A program made the position numbers and the translations under genes. Positions 5,618 to 14,050 of a stretch of 64,000 bases of DNA are shown in pieces. Position 1 is the stretch's first letter. Each line of letters starts with the position of its first letter. The notes below the pieces were generated by a model. It saw only the letters and a program-made list of their open reading frames with translations. It was not told the origin of the DNA and made no database searches. Source of the stretch: Acetatifactor muris (lineage in GTDB: Bacteria; Bacillota; Clostridia; Lachnospirales; Lachnospiraceae); the NCBI RefSeq assembly GCF_024623325.1, contig NZ_JANJZD010000025.1, forward strand, positions 1 through 64,000, read 5' to 3'.

Positions 5618-6268
5618 GACTCTTCCTCCTCTGCACCCTTCAGCTCCGACTCATATTTCTTTGCCAGCCGGTAGAAGCTGTCTTTCTTGAGCCCTGTGAG
5701 CGTCATCGCCTCCTTTGCCGAGATCACGCTGCTTTTCCATCTCCCGTAGCAGTCCTCCCAGTTCTCCGGGTACTCCACCCTCGGCCTGCCAAGGTGCTTC
5801 CCGCCTGCCTTTGCCACCTCGATGCCCTGGCGCTGCAGCTCATGGCGCTCCGTCAACCCAACGAAGTTGGGTTTGTCCTCTATCCGCCACATATGCGAAT
5901 ACCGCCAGCACCACATCCGTGATAAGCTGCCCCACCAGTTCCTTCGACTGTGTGGTATCCAGTATGGGCATGGAAGTCACTTTGATGTCAGCGCCGATCT
6001 CCTTTGCGATGTGGAACCACTCCTTATAGATCTCGCCGTAGTTCCTCCCGAACCGCTTCAGCTCCGTCACCACCAGCAGGTCCCCTTCCCGCAGGATGTT
6101 GTCCACCAGGGAGCGGTACACCGGGCGCTCGAACTGTCTCCCCGATTCTTTCTCTACATAGATGTCGCGCTCGTCGATGCCCTCCTCATCCCGTAAGATG
6201 TGGATCTGCCGCTCCGGGTTCTGTTCACGGGTGGATACGCGCACATATCCGAACTTCTTTGCTGCCAT
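5614..6268 (-). pseudogene. Serine recombinase (resolvase), frameshifted by a palindromic insertion
   Basis: Small serine recombinase that would catalyse site-specific strand exchange through Ser-12 (YVRVSTREQNPERQ). The N-terminal catalytic domain reads cleanly from ATG 6268 (AGGAGGACTGTC upstream) to LITDVVLAVFAYVAD, then the frame is lost. The rest is found one frame over (about 5614-5855): RHELQRQGIEVAKAGGKHLGRPRVEYPE, then a Hin-type helix-turn-helix (SVISAKEAMTLTGLKKDSFYRLAKKYE). Between them sits an inserted segment of about 28 nt centred on a perfect 8-bp inverted repeat (5855-5873). Removing 28 nt restores VADRERHELQRQ, the expected helix E. So this is a complete gene broken by one small insertion. 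Confidence 0.85.
5853..5880. repeat. Short palindromic insertion in the resolvase gene
   Basis: AACCCAAC-GAA-GTTGGGTT, a perfect 8-bp stem with a three-base loop (5855-5873), inside an insertion of about 28 nt deduced from the resolvase reading frame. A second palindrome with the same layout (stem ending in AAC, three-base loop, stem beginning GTT) sits in the His-like tRNA at 4267-4287. Confidence 0.55.
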
Positions 6269-6283
6269 GACAGTCCTCCTACT

Positions 6284-6561
6284 ACAATAGATTTATGGTT
6301 AGTATCCCTTACAGCCAGTAAGGAATTATCCATCTTGTTGCTTAAGCTGTTAGAATGATAAGAGCAATCGGTATATCGGAAACCTCCTTGAACTTCGCGT
6401 CCGTACGAAAGTCTGATAACCAGCTCCTCATTCGCAGCGTTCGTTTTATGCAGGTTGAGCCGCCCTCTCGGTGCGTTCGTGTCACACCACAGTAGATTGA
6501 ATGGGCAATGAGTAAAACTGGCACTGACCAATTGCAATCTTTATTTAGGAGTGACATTTTT
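6284..6561 (+). ncRNA. IS110 left-end non-coding region, probable bridge RNA
   Basis: About 280 bp between the recombinase start (6268, other strand) and the IS110 transposase start, with no gene. In IS110-group elements the region upstream of the transposase is transcribed as a structured bridge RNA whose loops pair with target and donor DNA. Position, length and orientation here fit that rule. The exact element end and the loops could not be fixed by eye. Confidence 0.4.
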
Positions 6562-7290
6562 ATGAACATGAACGCAGTAGGTATTGATGTTTCCAAACGA
6601 AAAAGCACGGTAGCAATCCTCCGTCCTGGTGGGAAGGCTGTTGGAAAGCCCTTTGATGTTCCTCATCTGTCCGCAGATTTCCAATCTCTGATAAAGCGGA
6701 TCCGGGAGCTTGATGGTGAAACTCGCATTGTCATGGAATGTACTGGCCGCTACTATGAACCGGTGGCACGTGAACTTTCCCAGGCGGGCTTTTTTGTAAG
6801 CGCTGTGAATCCCCAGATCATCCGTAACTTCCAGGGACAGGACAATCCTCTCCGCAAAGTCAAGACCGATAAGGCAGATTCCGTAAAAATCGCCCGCTAT
6901 ACTCTTGACAGCTGGGCAAACCTAAAACAGTATAGTCTTATGGATGAATTACGTTCCCAACTTAAAACCATGAACCGCCAGTTTGATTTCTACATGAAAC
7001 ACAAAACTGCCATGAAAAACAATCTGATCGGTCTCATCGACCAGACCTATCCAGGCGCCAATGCCTATTTCGACAGCTCTGCCCGCGAGGACGGCAGCCA
7101 GAAATGGGTGGACTTTATTGACACTTACTGGCATGTCGATTGTGTTCGTAAATTGTCCCTGACTGCTTTTATTAACCACTATCAGAAGTGGTGCAGCCGT
7201 AAGAAGTACAACTTCAGCAAGTCGAAAGCTGAAGAAATCTACGGAAAGGCCAAGCCGCATATTTCCGTGCAATTCCCAGCTTGTCCATGA
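6562..7290 (+). pseudogene. IS110-family transposase, C-terminus missing
   Basis: A DEDD/RuvC-like transposase. The start is ATG 6562 with TAGGAG 9-15 bases upstream. RuvC-type marks: NAVGIDVSKRKSTVAI (first Asp), GETRIVMECTGRYYEPVARELSQAGFFVSAVNPQ (Glu) and RKVKTDKADSVKIARY (the paired acidic positions). Intact relatives are about 400 residues, with a C-terminal Transposase_20 domain holding the catalytic Ser. Here IS110 similarity ends near KAKPH (about 7258), after which the frame reads into the antisense of the neighbouring gene. The element has lost its 3' part and right end, and cannot transpose by itself. Confidence 0.85.
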
Positions 7291-8218
7291 CGCCCTTCAT
7301 ACAGTTGACAGGGTTCATGACCTCGACCTTCAGCAGCTTCACAAGGTTCCCGGCGGCAAGCTGGTACTTCCCGTACAGGAGCTTTAACTGGTCGTCAAAC
7401 TCGCTGAGTTTCGTGCCGTTCCTGTGCCCCAGCCGCAGCGGGCTGCCCAGGCTGATGGTGGTGTTCTCCTTTCCGGATACCAGCATGGGGAAGATGTTCG
7501 CCCCGCCGGAGCCTGTGTCGGATGTGGTGATCCTTACCACCGGCTTCATCTCATCGGGCGTCTTCCCGTGCAGGGCCAGCTCCTTTTTGTAGGCATCCAG
7601 CAGTCCGTCCTCCCCGGAAAGCTCCCAGAGGGCGGATGCCATGTCATGCTCATAGAAGCCGGCAAGGTAGCTGCAGCCTTTGAAGTTCCCTGTCAGGTAG
7701 TCCACGGAATGCAGGAAGACCTGCTCCATGTCAAAGCTTTTAAGAAAAGCTTGCACCGCATAATCGTGGCAGTCGCCTCCCAGTACGGCGGAGACCTTTC
7801 CTTCCGAGATGCGCAGAAGCGCCTCGCCCTTTGCCACCTTCAGGCAGTCGTTCAGGATTCGCGCATACACGCTCTTTTCCACCCTGCGCAGCCCCGCGCC
7901 GGAGATCCCAGCGCGGTCAAGGATGCTCTTGATCGCGCAGCTCCTTACCGGGTAATACTGGTTCCTTACCTTCAGGAGCAGGCCCGTGTTGATGATGGTA
8001 TCCGTGATGATGTCCTCATCCAGCCCCTCGTCTGCATACTTCTCCTTCAGTTCCTCCTCCACTTTGCTCCCGCTGGTGATCGCCACCAGGCGCAGATTTT
8101 TGGAGTTCCTCCTTTCCCAGAACGAATTCCTGCCGATGCTTTTCAGGCACTCAAGGAAATCCTCCTGCTTCTGGAATACGCCGCGGTATCCGTCGGCAAA
8201 TACTCTTGTCTCATTCAT
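7214..8218 (-). pseudogene. Element-associated hypothetical protein, C-terminus replaced by IS110 sequence
   Basis: 334 residues from ATG 8218 (AAAGGTGG upstream; a longer upstream frame is not used). I cannot name the family with certainty. The sequence (FADGYRGVFQKQEDFLECLKSIGR near the start, YYPVRSCAIKSILDRAGISG, later GSGGANIFPMLVSGKENTTISLGSPLRLGHRNG) resembles large cytoplasmic proteins found in conjugative elements of Clostridia. The last 15-18 residues (about AWPFRRFLQLSTC) are read backwards from the IS110 gene, so the natural C-terminus has been lost. GC content is higher than in the oriC genes, consistent with foreign origin. Confidence 0.6.
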
Positions 8219-8620
8219 TTTCGTTCCACCTTTCTTTTCTCTCCGTTTGCGGAGGTTATTTTTATCCAGCCGCTTATGCGGACAAGCCCTCATGGGCATT
8301 TCTGGCAACAAAAAAGGAATGGCCCTTGACTGTTTCCATTCCATACTGCGTGTGGTGATCCACAAATCTGTTTTTGTCCCTTACAGTTATACACATCCTG
8401 CGGAAACAAAAAAGTGCCAAAAGACTGCCATGCTAATACATGGTATCCTCTGACACTACTTACAATCTTAAACAGCGTATGCCCCGGTTCTCCCGGAAAG
8501 GAGCCGGAACCTGCCGGTTTCCTCGGAGGTGCGGATATATCGGGTATATCCAGCCTGTCCCCGTTCCCCGTCTGCAGGTAAGCATAAAAATCAATTACGG
8601 GTTTATATTAACACAATATC
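8219..8620. other. 400-bp leader region of the element gene
   Basis: No gene seen. Contains short hairpins, for example GGATATA-TCGGG-TATATCC (about 8532-8550) and a CCGG...CCGG stem near 8504-8527. It is transcribed as the 5' leader if the promoter at 8605-8634 is used, so one hairpin may act as a control element. Confidence 0.35.
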
Positions 8621-8634
8621 TTGTATCATGTCAA
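8605..8634 (-). promoter_or_regulatory. Probable sigma-A promoter for the element gene
   Basis: On the minus strand: TTGACA (8629-8634), 18-bp spacer, TAATAT (8605-8610). It gives a leader of about 380 nt before ATG 8218. Confidence 0.5.
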
Positions 8635-8767
8635 CTTGAATATACTATATATTCCATATCCTTTTGCTGCTATTTTTATCTTTTCAAATTTTTTTCAAGT
8701 TTTTTCAAGTTTTTATCCCCTCCCGGATATTTACTTTATAGATCAGCTTTTTATCGTGGCTGGTCAT

Positions 8768-9118
8768 TTGTTCTTTGGGGAGAAAGCAGGACTGCCTTAT
8801 GTTGTATTCCATTCCCTGCGCCACTCCAGCACAACTTATAAGCTGAAGCTCAACCATGGGGACCTGAAGGCAACACAAGGGGATACCGGTCATGCGCAGA
8901 TTGATATGATTACCGACGTTTATGCACATATCCTGGATGAGGACAGAAAAGTGAACGCCCAGAAATTTGAGGCCACGTTTTATGCCAAAAATCCTGTTAA
9001 TCCTTTGAAGGATGTAAAGCCGCCTGAAGAAACCGGCACTGACCTGACAAATTTAATCGCAGCACTGGAACAGTCTCCGGAACTGGTTGCCATGCTGACA
9101 AAAGCACTGAAAGGATAA
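8768..9118 (+). pseudogene. Tyrosine integrase, C-terminal fragment
   Basis: The last ~115 residues of a phage/ICE-type tyrosine recombinase. Visible catalytic marks: VVFHSLRHSSTTYKL (Arg and His of the HxxR box), GDTGHAQIDMITDVYAHIL (second His and the nucleophilic Tyr). A C-terminal tail after DEDRKVNAQKFEATFYAKNP ends at 9118. The N-terminal arm-binding and core-binding domains are gone: upstream the frame is AT-rich and unrelated. The fragment stops 218 bp from tRNA-Arg(CCT), pointing away from the upstream graveyard and towards the tRNA, the usual layout of an integrase next to its attachment site. Confidence 0.8.
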
Positions 9119-9289
9119 CTTTTGAAAAAAGTTTGATATTAGCAGCTAAAACCTGCTAATTCTGCAATTAGCAGATTATTAGCAACAGCTCTGAAAGTGC
9201 AGTTTCGTGTTCGATTCCCTCTTAGCAGCATGGCTGATAACAAATATCCAAAAAACGAGTCCTCTGACTTTTGGTTTTCTCTTGAGACA
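9119..9289. repeat. TTAGCAG repeats between integrase remnant and tRNA-Arg
   Basis: At about 9137-9185 the 7-mer TTAGCAG occurs repeatedly in both orientations (TTAGCAG, CTGCTAA, TTAGCAG, then TTAGCAA). Related sequence occurs at about 9423-9436 and 9650-9660 next to the tRNA copies. Spaced short repeats beside an integrase and a tRNA are typical of integrase arm-binding sites. Confidence 0.45.
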
Positions 9290-9330
9290 AAAAAAGAAAA
9301 GCATTGAAAAATCCAGTGTTTTCAATGCTT
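9290..9330 (-). terminator. Rho-independent terminator after tRNA-Arg
   Basis: A perfect 12-bp stem (9299-9310 with 9319-9330), 8-base loop, followed on the minus strand by a T-rich run (9290-9298). It lies 5 bp after the 3' end of tRNA-Arg. Confidence 0.8.
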
Positions 9331-9335
9331 TCCAG

Positions 9336-9409
<74 letters not shown>

Positions 9410-9466
9410 TTGTATGAAAAACCTGCTAATAAGCAAGTCATTCAGCTATTAAATTGTTGATTTTAC

Positions 9467-9533
9467 GTTGCTCTGGCAATCGAACACCTACCACTTAGGA
9501 GGCGGTCGCTCTATCCATTTGAGCTACGGAAAC
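9467..9533 (-). pseudogene. Decayed second copy of tRNA-Arg (CCT)
   Basis: The D arm (GCTC/GAGC) and anticodon arm (ACCGC-CTCCTAA-GTGGT) are still paired, with compensating changes relative to the intact gene. The T arm is shortened and the acceptor stem keeps only four of seven pairs. At about 67 nt it is unlikely to be a working tRNA. Confidence 0.65.
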
Positions 9534-9597
9534 GTGTATAAAATTGTGTGTGGCTTGCGGTCTTCTGCTCCTCCAAAAAGTTTCCGTTGTAGGTTCT

Positions 9598-9637
9598 CTT
9601 AGGAGGCGATCGCTCTATCTATCTGAGCTACGAGGAC
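9598..9637 (-). repeat. 5' half of tRNA-Arg (CCT): attachment-site remnant
   Basis: A 40-nt copy of the tRNA from its first base to the anticodon loop, where similarity stops abruptly. The promoter-side flank is also duplicated: about 30 bp after 9637 match the flank after 9409 (GTATGAAA.ACCTGCT...GCAAGTCATTCA). A break in the anticodon loop is where tyrosine integrases cross over, so this looks like an att half-site left by integration. Confidence 0.65.
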
Positions 9638-9682
9638 CTGTATGAAAGACCTGCTGACAGGCAAGTCATTCAACTATGAATT

Positions 9683-10573
9683 CTATGCGAACTCTTCCGG
9701 AAAATTGATACTCCCCTGAAGCCAGATGACGCCTTTAAATCTTCTGCCCACCTGTGGCTCGCCATATACATCTATTATATTAACAGATACATCAAATGTC
9801 AACTCATTACAGCAAATTGTTAAAATATAAATTTTCTCTCCGGTTACCTCATTTGTAACCAGACGTATTGCCATGATTTCACCTAAAATGGAATACTGAT
9901 CACATTCCACACCATAGGGCATAAAATAAGTATCCACCAGGCTGAATACATCTTCTTTCTGAATTCGTTTGGATATAATAGTATACATATCCATATCTTC
10001 CAGAGTCAATGTCTCAATGGCATCTTCGTCTCCCTTTCTGGCAGCTGCCATAAGATTGTTCCTGGCGACAGAATTCTTTTTTACACGCTGCTCCTGTTCT
10101 GCGTCCTTTTGAATGGGAAACAATATAGTGCCGCCTGTTGACAATGCGGACAGAGTAAGTGTTGTACCGCGTACAGGAAGTCTGTTGGTCGCTTCTGCTC
10201 TTATATAGGGAATCTTATCTTTCAGGTAAAAAATCAGTGAAATGCCAACCTTAATATCATCGCACACACCAGCATAGGATTCTTTGTCCGCATGTCGTTC
10301 TACCGACACATCTTCATAAGAAGTGATGCCGGTGCCATCCAGATAAGGGTAATAATATTCATAGATAAATCCGTCTTCTTCATCCAGTTCACCACAGACA
10401 GCGACGCCGAGACCTTTGGCAAAATCTTTGCAAAATTCGCCTACTAATATATTTTTTTGATTTCTGGCGAGACTTCGCCTGTCAGCATGTATCACTGCAT
10501 CTGTCAAAAGCTCCTGAAGTTTTTTACGGCTTTCCATTGTACTGAATCCAATAGCACGCATATATTTATGCAA
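9683..10573 (-). CDS. DUF3881 family protein
   Basis: A 296-residue cytoplasmic protein of unknown function, conserved in Lachnospiraceae next to serS. I place the start at a TTG (10573), 5 bases after AAGGTG, giving MHKYMRAIGFS, the family's usual opening; a GTG three codons upstream is the alternative. The N-terminal half carries GFIYEYYYPYLDGTGITSYEDVSVERHADKESYAGVCDD, the C-terminal half IIDVYGEPQVGRRFKGVIWLQGSINFPE. No membrane segment or catalytic motif seen. It follows serS on the same strand and ends just upstream of the third tRNA-Arg copy, so it marks the border between the core chromosome and the mobile region. Confidence 0.75.
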   Translation of the reverse strand: MHKYMRAIGFSTMESRKKLQELLTDAVIHADRRSLARNQKNILVGEFCKDFAKGLGVAVCGELDEEDGFIYEYYYPYLDGTGITSYEDVSVERHADKESYAGVCDDIKVGISLIFYLKDKIPYIRAEATNRLPVRGTTLTLSALSTGGTILFPIQKDAEQEQRVKKNSVARNNLMAAARKGDEDAIETLTLEDMDMYTIISKRIQKEDVFSLVDTYFMPYGVECDQYSILGEIMAIRLVTNEVTGEKIYILTICCNELTFDVSVNIIDVYGEPQVGRRFKGVIWLQGSINFPEEFA

Positions 10574-10622
10574 ATATTTCACCTTCTTTATTCTGATATT
10601 ATTTTATTTTTTTATAGTATTT

Positions 10623-11912
10623 TTATTTTGCATTCGGCAGGATTTTTTCCTTCCCACCCATATAGGGACGCAATGCCTCTGGTATTCTGATGCATCCATC
10701 CGCATTTACATTATTCTCCAGGAAAGCGATCAACCCTCTGGGAGTTGCCAATACTGTATTATTTAAAGTATGCACATAGTAAGTCCCATTTTCTCCCTTG
10801 GTGCGGATTCCGAGACGTCTCGCCTGAGCGTCTCCCAGTGTGGAACAGGAACCCACTTCAAAATATTTCTGCTGTCTGGGACTCCAGGCTTCGATGTCAC
10901 AGGACTTCACTTTCAAATCAGCCAGGTCACCGCTGCAACATTCCAATGTGCGCACCGGAACATCCAGATTCCTGAAAAATTCTACTGTATAGGACCACAT
11001 TTTATGATACCAGTCCATAGAATCCTCCGGTTTACAGAGCACAACCATTTCCTGCTTTTCGAACTGATGTACGCGATATACTCCTCTCTCTTCGATTCCG
11101 TGAGAACCTACTTCTTTTCTGAAGCAGGGGGAATAAGAAGTCATGGTTACAGGCAGACTGCTTTCTTTTACGATTTCTCCTTTAAATTTACCAATCATGG
11201 AATGCTCCGATGTCCCAATGAGATACAAATCTTCCCCTTCTATTTTATACATCATTGCTTCCATCTCAGCAAAACTCATAACTCCATTTACCACACTGCT
11301 GCGAATCATAAAAGGTGGAATGCAGTAAGTAAATCCTTTGTCAATCATAAAATCTCTTGCATAGCTAATCATCGCAGAATGAATTCTTGCCGCGTCGCCC
11401 ATGAGATAATAGAACCCGTTTCCGCTGGTTCGGCCAGCTGCATCCTTGTCCAAACCGCTGATGCTGTTCAGGATATCAGCATGATAAGGAACCTCAAAAT
11501 CAGGAACCAGAGGTTCTCCATATTTCTGTATCTCCACGTTCTCACTGTCATCTTTGCCGATGGGAACAGATTCGTCAATGATATTGGGGATAACCATCAT
11601 AATTTTCGTAATTTTTTCCTGAAGCTCCGGTTCCAGTTTTTCCAGCTCAGCCAATCTCCTGGCATTGGCAGCAACCTCTGCTTTTTTTTCTTCTGCTTCT
11701 TCTTTTTTCCCCTGGGCCATCAGAGCACCGATTTCCTTTGAAATCTTATTCCGGGAAGCACGCAGGCTGTCTCCTTCCTGCTTTGCCCGTCTGCTTTCTG
11801 CGTCCAAAGTAATTACTTCATCTACCAGAGCAATTTTCTCATCCTGAAATTTTTTCTTAATATTTTCCTTTACAATATCGGGATTTTCTCTCAAAAATTT
11901 AATATCAATCAT
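10623..11912 (-). CDS. serS: Seryl-tRNA synthetase
   Basis: A class II synthetase that charges tRNA-Ser (and tRNA-Sec where present). 429 residues, normal for bacteria. The N-terminal coiled-coil arm (about 30-105, rich in Lys, Glu and Arg) grips the long variable arm of tRNA-Ser. Catalytic motifs: motif 2 PCFRKEVGSHGIEERGVYRVHQFEKQEM, and motif 3 near the C-terminus in GIRTKGENGTYYVHTLNNTVLATPRGLIAFLE. The start MIDIKFLRENPDIVKENI is canonical. It lies 8 bp after the DUF4446 gene and is likely co-transcribed with it and parB. No T-box is visible immediately upstream because the gene is internal to the operon. Confidence 0.97.
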   Translation of the reverse strand: MIDIKFLRENPDIVKENIKKKFQDEKIALVDEVITLDAESRRAKQEGDSLRASRNKISKEIGALMAQGKKEEAEEKKAEVAANARRLAELEKLEPELQEKITKIMMVIPNIIDESVPIGKDDSENVEIQKYGEPLVPDFEVPYHADILNSISGLDKDAAGRTSGNGFYYLMGDAARIHSAMISYARDFMIDKGFTYCIPPFMIRSSVVNGVMSFAEMEAMMYKIEGEDLYLIGTSEHSMIGKFKGEIVKESSLPVTMTSYSPCFRKEVGSHGIEERGVYRVHQFEKQEMVVLCKPEDSMDWYHKMWSYTVEFFRNLDVPVRTLECCSGDLADLKVKSCDIEAWSPRQQKYFEVGSCSTLGDAQARRLGIRTKGENGTYYVHTLNNTVLATPRGLIAFLENNVNADGCIRIPEALRPYMGGKEKILPNAK

Positions 11913-11920
11913 AATTTATT

Positions 11921-12475
11921 TCATTCCTTTCTTTTTTCTGCCTGTTTTATACTCTTTTTAGCAATGGCCAATGCCTCTTCTTCTTCGGCGCTCAAAGTAA
12001 TTTGATTATCACTATTTCTGATTTCTTTTGAGTAGGAGTAACATCCATCCACGCTATGAACAGAATTAATAATGAAACCATTATCATTTTCATCCAGTAA
12101 AGCCAGACTATAACTCAGCTGCCCGCCCATCTGATTAAATGCATCATATTTTACCAGGCCCATTTTCTGATATGTGGATTCCATTTTTTTAAACAGAATG
12201 GATATATCTTTTCTGTTTTTGTCAGTACTGTTTTTTAGAAATTTGTTGTCTTCAAATAAAGCAATGATATCCTGTTCCAGGCTGGCCCCTTCTTTACCTG
12301 CAAGAAATTTATCTAGTCTTTTCTTCAATTTATTTACCTTGACAATCTGAATGATCAATATAATTATCAGTATCAGAATTAAAACTGCAAGAACAAGTAT
12401 TCCAACGGCCATATATCCCAAATCAAAAGATTCCAGTCCCAGCCGATTTAAAAAATTACTGTTTCCCTGTATCAT
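11921..12475 (-). CDS. DUF4446 family membrane-anchored protein
   Basis: 184 residues from ATG 12475 (AGGAG six bases upstream; a longer frame would overlap parB). One strong membrane helix near the N-terminus (GILVLAVLILILIIILIIQIV), then a basic coiled-coil-prone cytoplasmic part and a compact domain with YDAFNQMGGQLSYSLALLDENDNGFIINSVHS, typical of DUF4446. The family is regularly found next to parB in Clostridia. Its role is unknown; the position suggests a link between the membrane and chromosome segregation. Confidence 0.8.
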   Translation of the reverse strand: MIQGNSNFLNRLGLESFDLGYMAVGILVLAVLILILIIILIIQIVKVNKLKKRLDKFLAGKEGASLEQDIIALFEDNKFLKNSTDKNRKDISILFKKMESTYQKMGLVKYDAFNQMGGQLSYSLALLDENDNGFIINSVHSVDGCYSYSKEIRNSDNQITLSAEEEEALAIAKKSIKQAEKRKE

Positions 12476-12500
12476 ATATCTCCTTTTGTACTTAAATAAA

Positions 12501-13415
12501 TTACTTTTCTCCAATCATATCCAACAGTCTGTCCAAATCCTCATGATTATAGAACTCTATTTCAATTTTTCCGCTTCCCTCTCCTTTGGAGGTAACTGTC
12601 ACCTTAGTACTCAATTTCTGTTTCAGCTTGTCCTCTATATCCTGATAAATGACCTGCATGGTTTTGTCATCGGATTTCTTTTTTGCTTTTTCTGGTTTGT
12701 GCAGATTTTTCACTAATTTTTCTACATCCCGCACACTTAATCTTCCATCAAAAATTTGCTGTGCAAGTGTGTATTGTTCTTCTGGGTCTTCCACTGCCAA
12801 AAGCGCACGCGCGTGGCCGGTACTGATCATATCATCAATAACCATTTGCTGTACTCTCTCATCCAGCTTCAGCAGACGAATAGAATTGGTAACTGCAGCA
12901 CGGCTCTTTGATACTCTTTCTGCCACTTCATCCTGTTTTAAATTAAATTCTGTCAGCAACCGTTTATAGGCCTGTGCTTCTTCAATTGGATTCAAATCTT
13001 CCCTCTGAATATTTTCAATCAGGGAAATCTCCATAATCTCCTGCTCAGAATAATTTCGAATAATTACAGGAATTTCTTTCAATCCAGCTAATTTTGCTGC
13101 ACGCCACCTCCGTTCACCGGCGATAATTTCATAATGATCCTTTTTGTCTTGCACCAAAATCGGCTGTATTAATCCAACCTGCTTAATCGAATCTGACAAC
13201 TCCTGCAATGCATCTTCATCAAAATTCTTACGCGGTTGTTTTCTGTTGGGTTCTACCATAGTGATTTTTATAATTGTTTCCTGAGTACCCTTGCTATCTG
13301 TACTTTCCATTTCACTCATCGCGGCAGCTTCTTTTTTCTTCTTTGCCTCTCCCACTGCATCTGGTATCAGAGAGTCAAGTCCTTTACCCAGTCCTCTTGC
13401 TGATTTTCCAGCCAT
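12501..13415 (-). CDS. parB: Chromosome-partitioning protein ParB (Spo0J)
   Basis: A CTP-dependent DNA clamp that loads at parS and spreads to organise the origin. 304 residues. Opening KSARGLGKGLDSLIP is the ParA-activating N-terminal peptide. The CTP-binding motifs are IIAGERRWRAAKLAGLKEIPVI and ENIQREDLNPIEEAQAY. The parS-reading HTH follows (LKQDEVAERVSKSRAAVTNSIRLLKL, with VSKSRAAVTN in the recognition helix), and the C-terminus holds the dimerisation part. A good GGAGGG site precedes the ATG. parS sites lie 1.7 kb away at 15080-15153. Unusually, a small methyltransferase gene separates it from parA. Confidence 0.96.
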   Translation of the reverse strand: MAGKSARGLGKGLDSLIPDAVGEAKKKKEAAAMSEMESTDSKGTQETIIKITMVEPNRKQPRKNFDEDALQELSDSIKQVGLIQPILVQDKKDHYEIIAGERRWRAAKLAGLKEIPVIIRNYSEQEIMEISLIENIQREDLNPIEEAQAYKRLLTEFNLKQDEVAERVSKSRAAVTNSIRLLKLDERVQQMVIDDMISTGHARALLAVEDPEEQYTLAQQIFDGRLSVRDVEKLVKNLHKPEKAKKKSDDKTMQVIYQDIEDKLKQKLSTKVTVTSKGEGSGKIEIEFYNHEDLDRLLDMIGEK

Positions 13416-13531
13416 ATTATCTTATCCCTCCCTACTCATCTATCATCAAGCCCTTTATCAACCAACCGATTTTAATAGCTCAATATTTAAAACTTCTATT
13501 TTATAACTTTCAAATCACCACGACAATATAA

Positions 13532-13978
13532 TTATAAATCTTCTGCCTTAATATTGACAATATAATTATCTTTTAAATTTTTTACTTTTGTTTGAAACAT
13601 TTCTGTCATTAAAGTAATATCCAGCTTCCATGTTCCAATTATAAACATGCATCCCTCTTTTTTCAATACCCGTTTACATTCTGAAATAATTTTATCGTAT
13701 TGATTTTGAATGTGATATAGTCCATTATAAATAACGACAATATCAAAAGACTCATCACTAAAACTCATTTCAGCCGCATCCATTTTTTTAAATTCTATCT
13801 TTTCTATATTATGAATCTTCTCATTCAGACGATTTTCATCAATATCAATACAATAAATTTCTTCTGCATATTGGACAGCAGAAAGAGAAAAGTCCCCACT
13901 CCCGCAAGCTATTTCCAATAATTTTTTATTTTCAATTTCCTGTTTGATGAGTTCAACAACTGTATCTGTTTTTTTCAT
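13532..13978 (-). CDS. Small SAM-dependent methyltransferase between parA and parB
   Basis: A class I methyltransferase fold of 148 residues: motif I LLEIACGSGDFSLSA, acidic end of beta-2 in IYCIDIDENRL, motif II MDAAEMSFSDESFDIVVIYNGLYHI, then RVLKKEGCMFIIGT. It matches the type-11 (ubiE-like) group but is short, ending soon after beta-5, so substrate-specific C-terminal parts are absent or it is truncated. AAAGGA precedes the ATG. It is AT-rich compared with parB. It sits where parA and parB are normally adjacent, so it was probably inserted into the operon. Substrate unknown. Confidence 0.8.
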   Translation of the reverse strand: MKKTDTVVELIKQEIENKKLLEIACGSGDFSLSAVQYAEEIYCIDIDENRLNEKIHNIEKIEFKKMDAAEMSFSDESFDIVVIYNGLYHIQNQYDKIISECKRVLKKEGCMFIIGTWKLDITLMTEMFQTKVKNLKDNYIVNIKAEDL

Positions 13979-14050
13979 TATGAATTATCCTTTAATTATT
14001 TGATTATTTTATATAACTGGATATTTTTTCTGAGCTACTCAAATAAGAAA

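Noticed and set aside
5855..5873. Integron attC-like core (RYYYAAC ... GTTRRRY) in the resolvase palindrome
   Set aside because: The core letters fit, but the whole palindrome is 19 bp, far below real attC sites, and no integron integrase or cassette array is present.
7424..8329. 301-codon plus-strand open frame
   Set aside because: Antisense to the element gene at 7214-8218; long only because of the GC-rich third positions of that gene.
8768..9118. Functional integrase
   Set aside because: Only the C-terminal catalytic part is present; the upstream frame is unrelated AT-rich sequence.
9119..9200. CRISPR array from the TTAGCAG repeats
   Set aside because: Repeats are 7-8 bp, in both orientations and irregularly spaced; no cas genes in the window.
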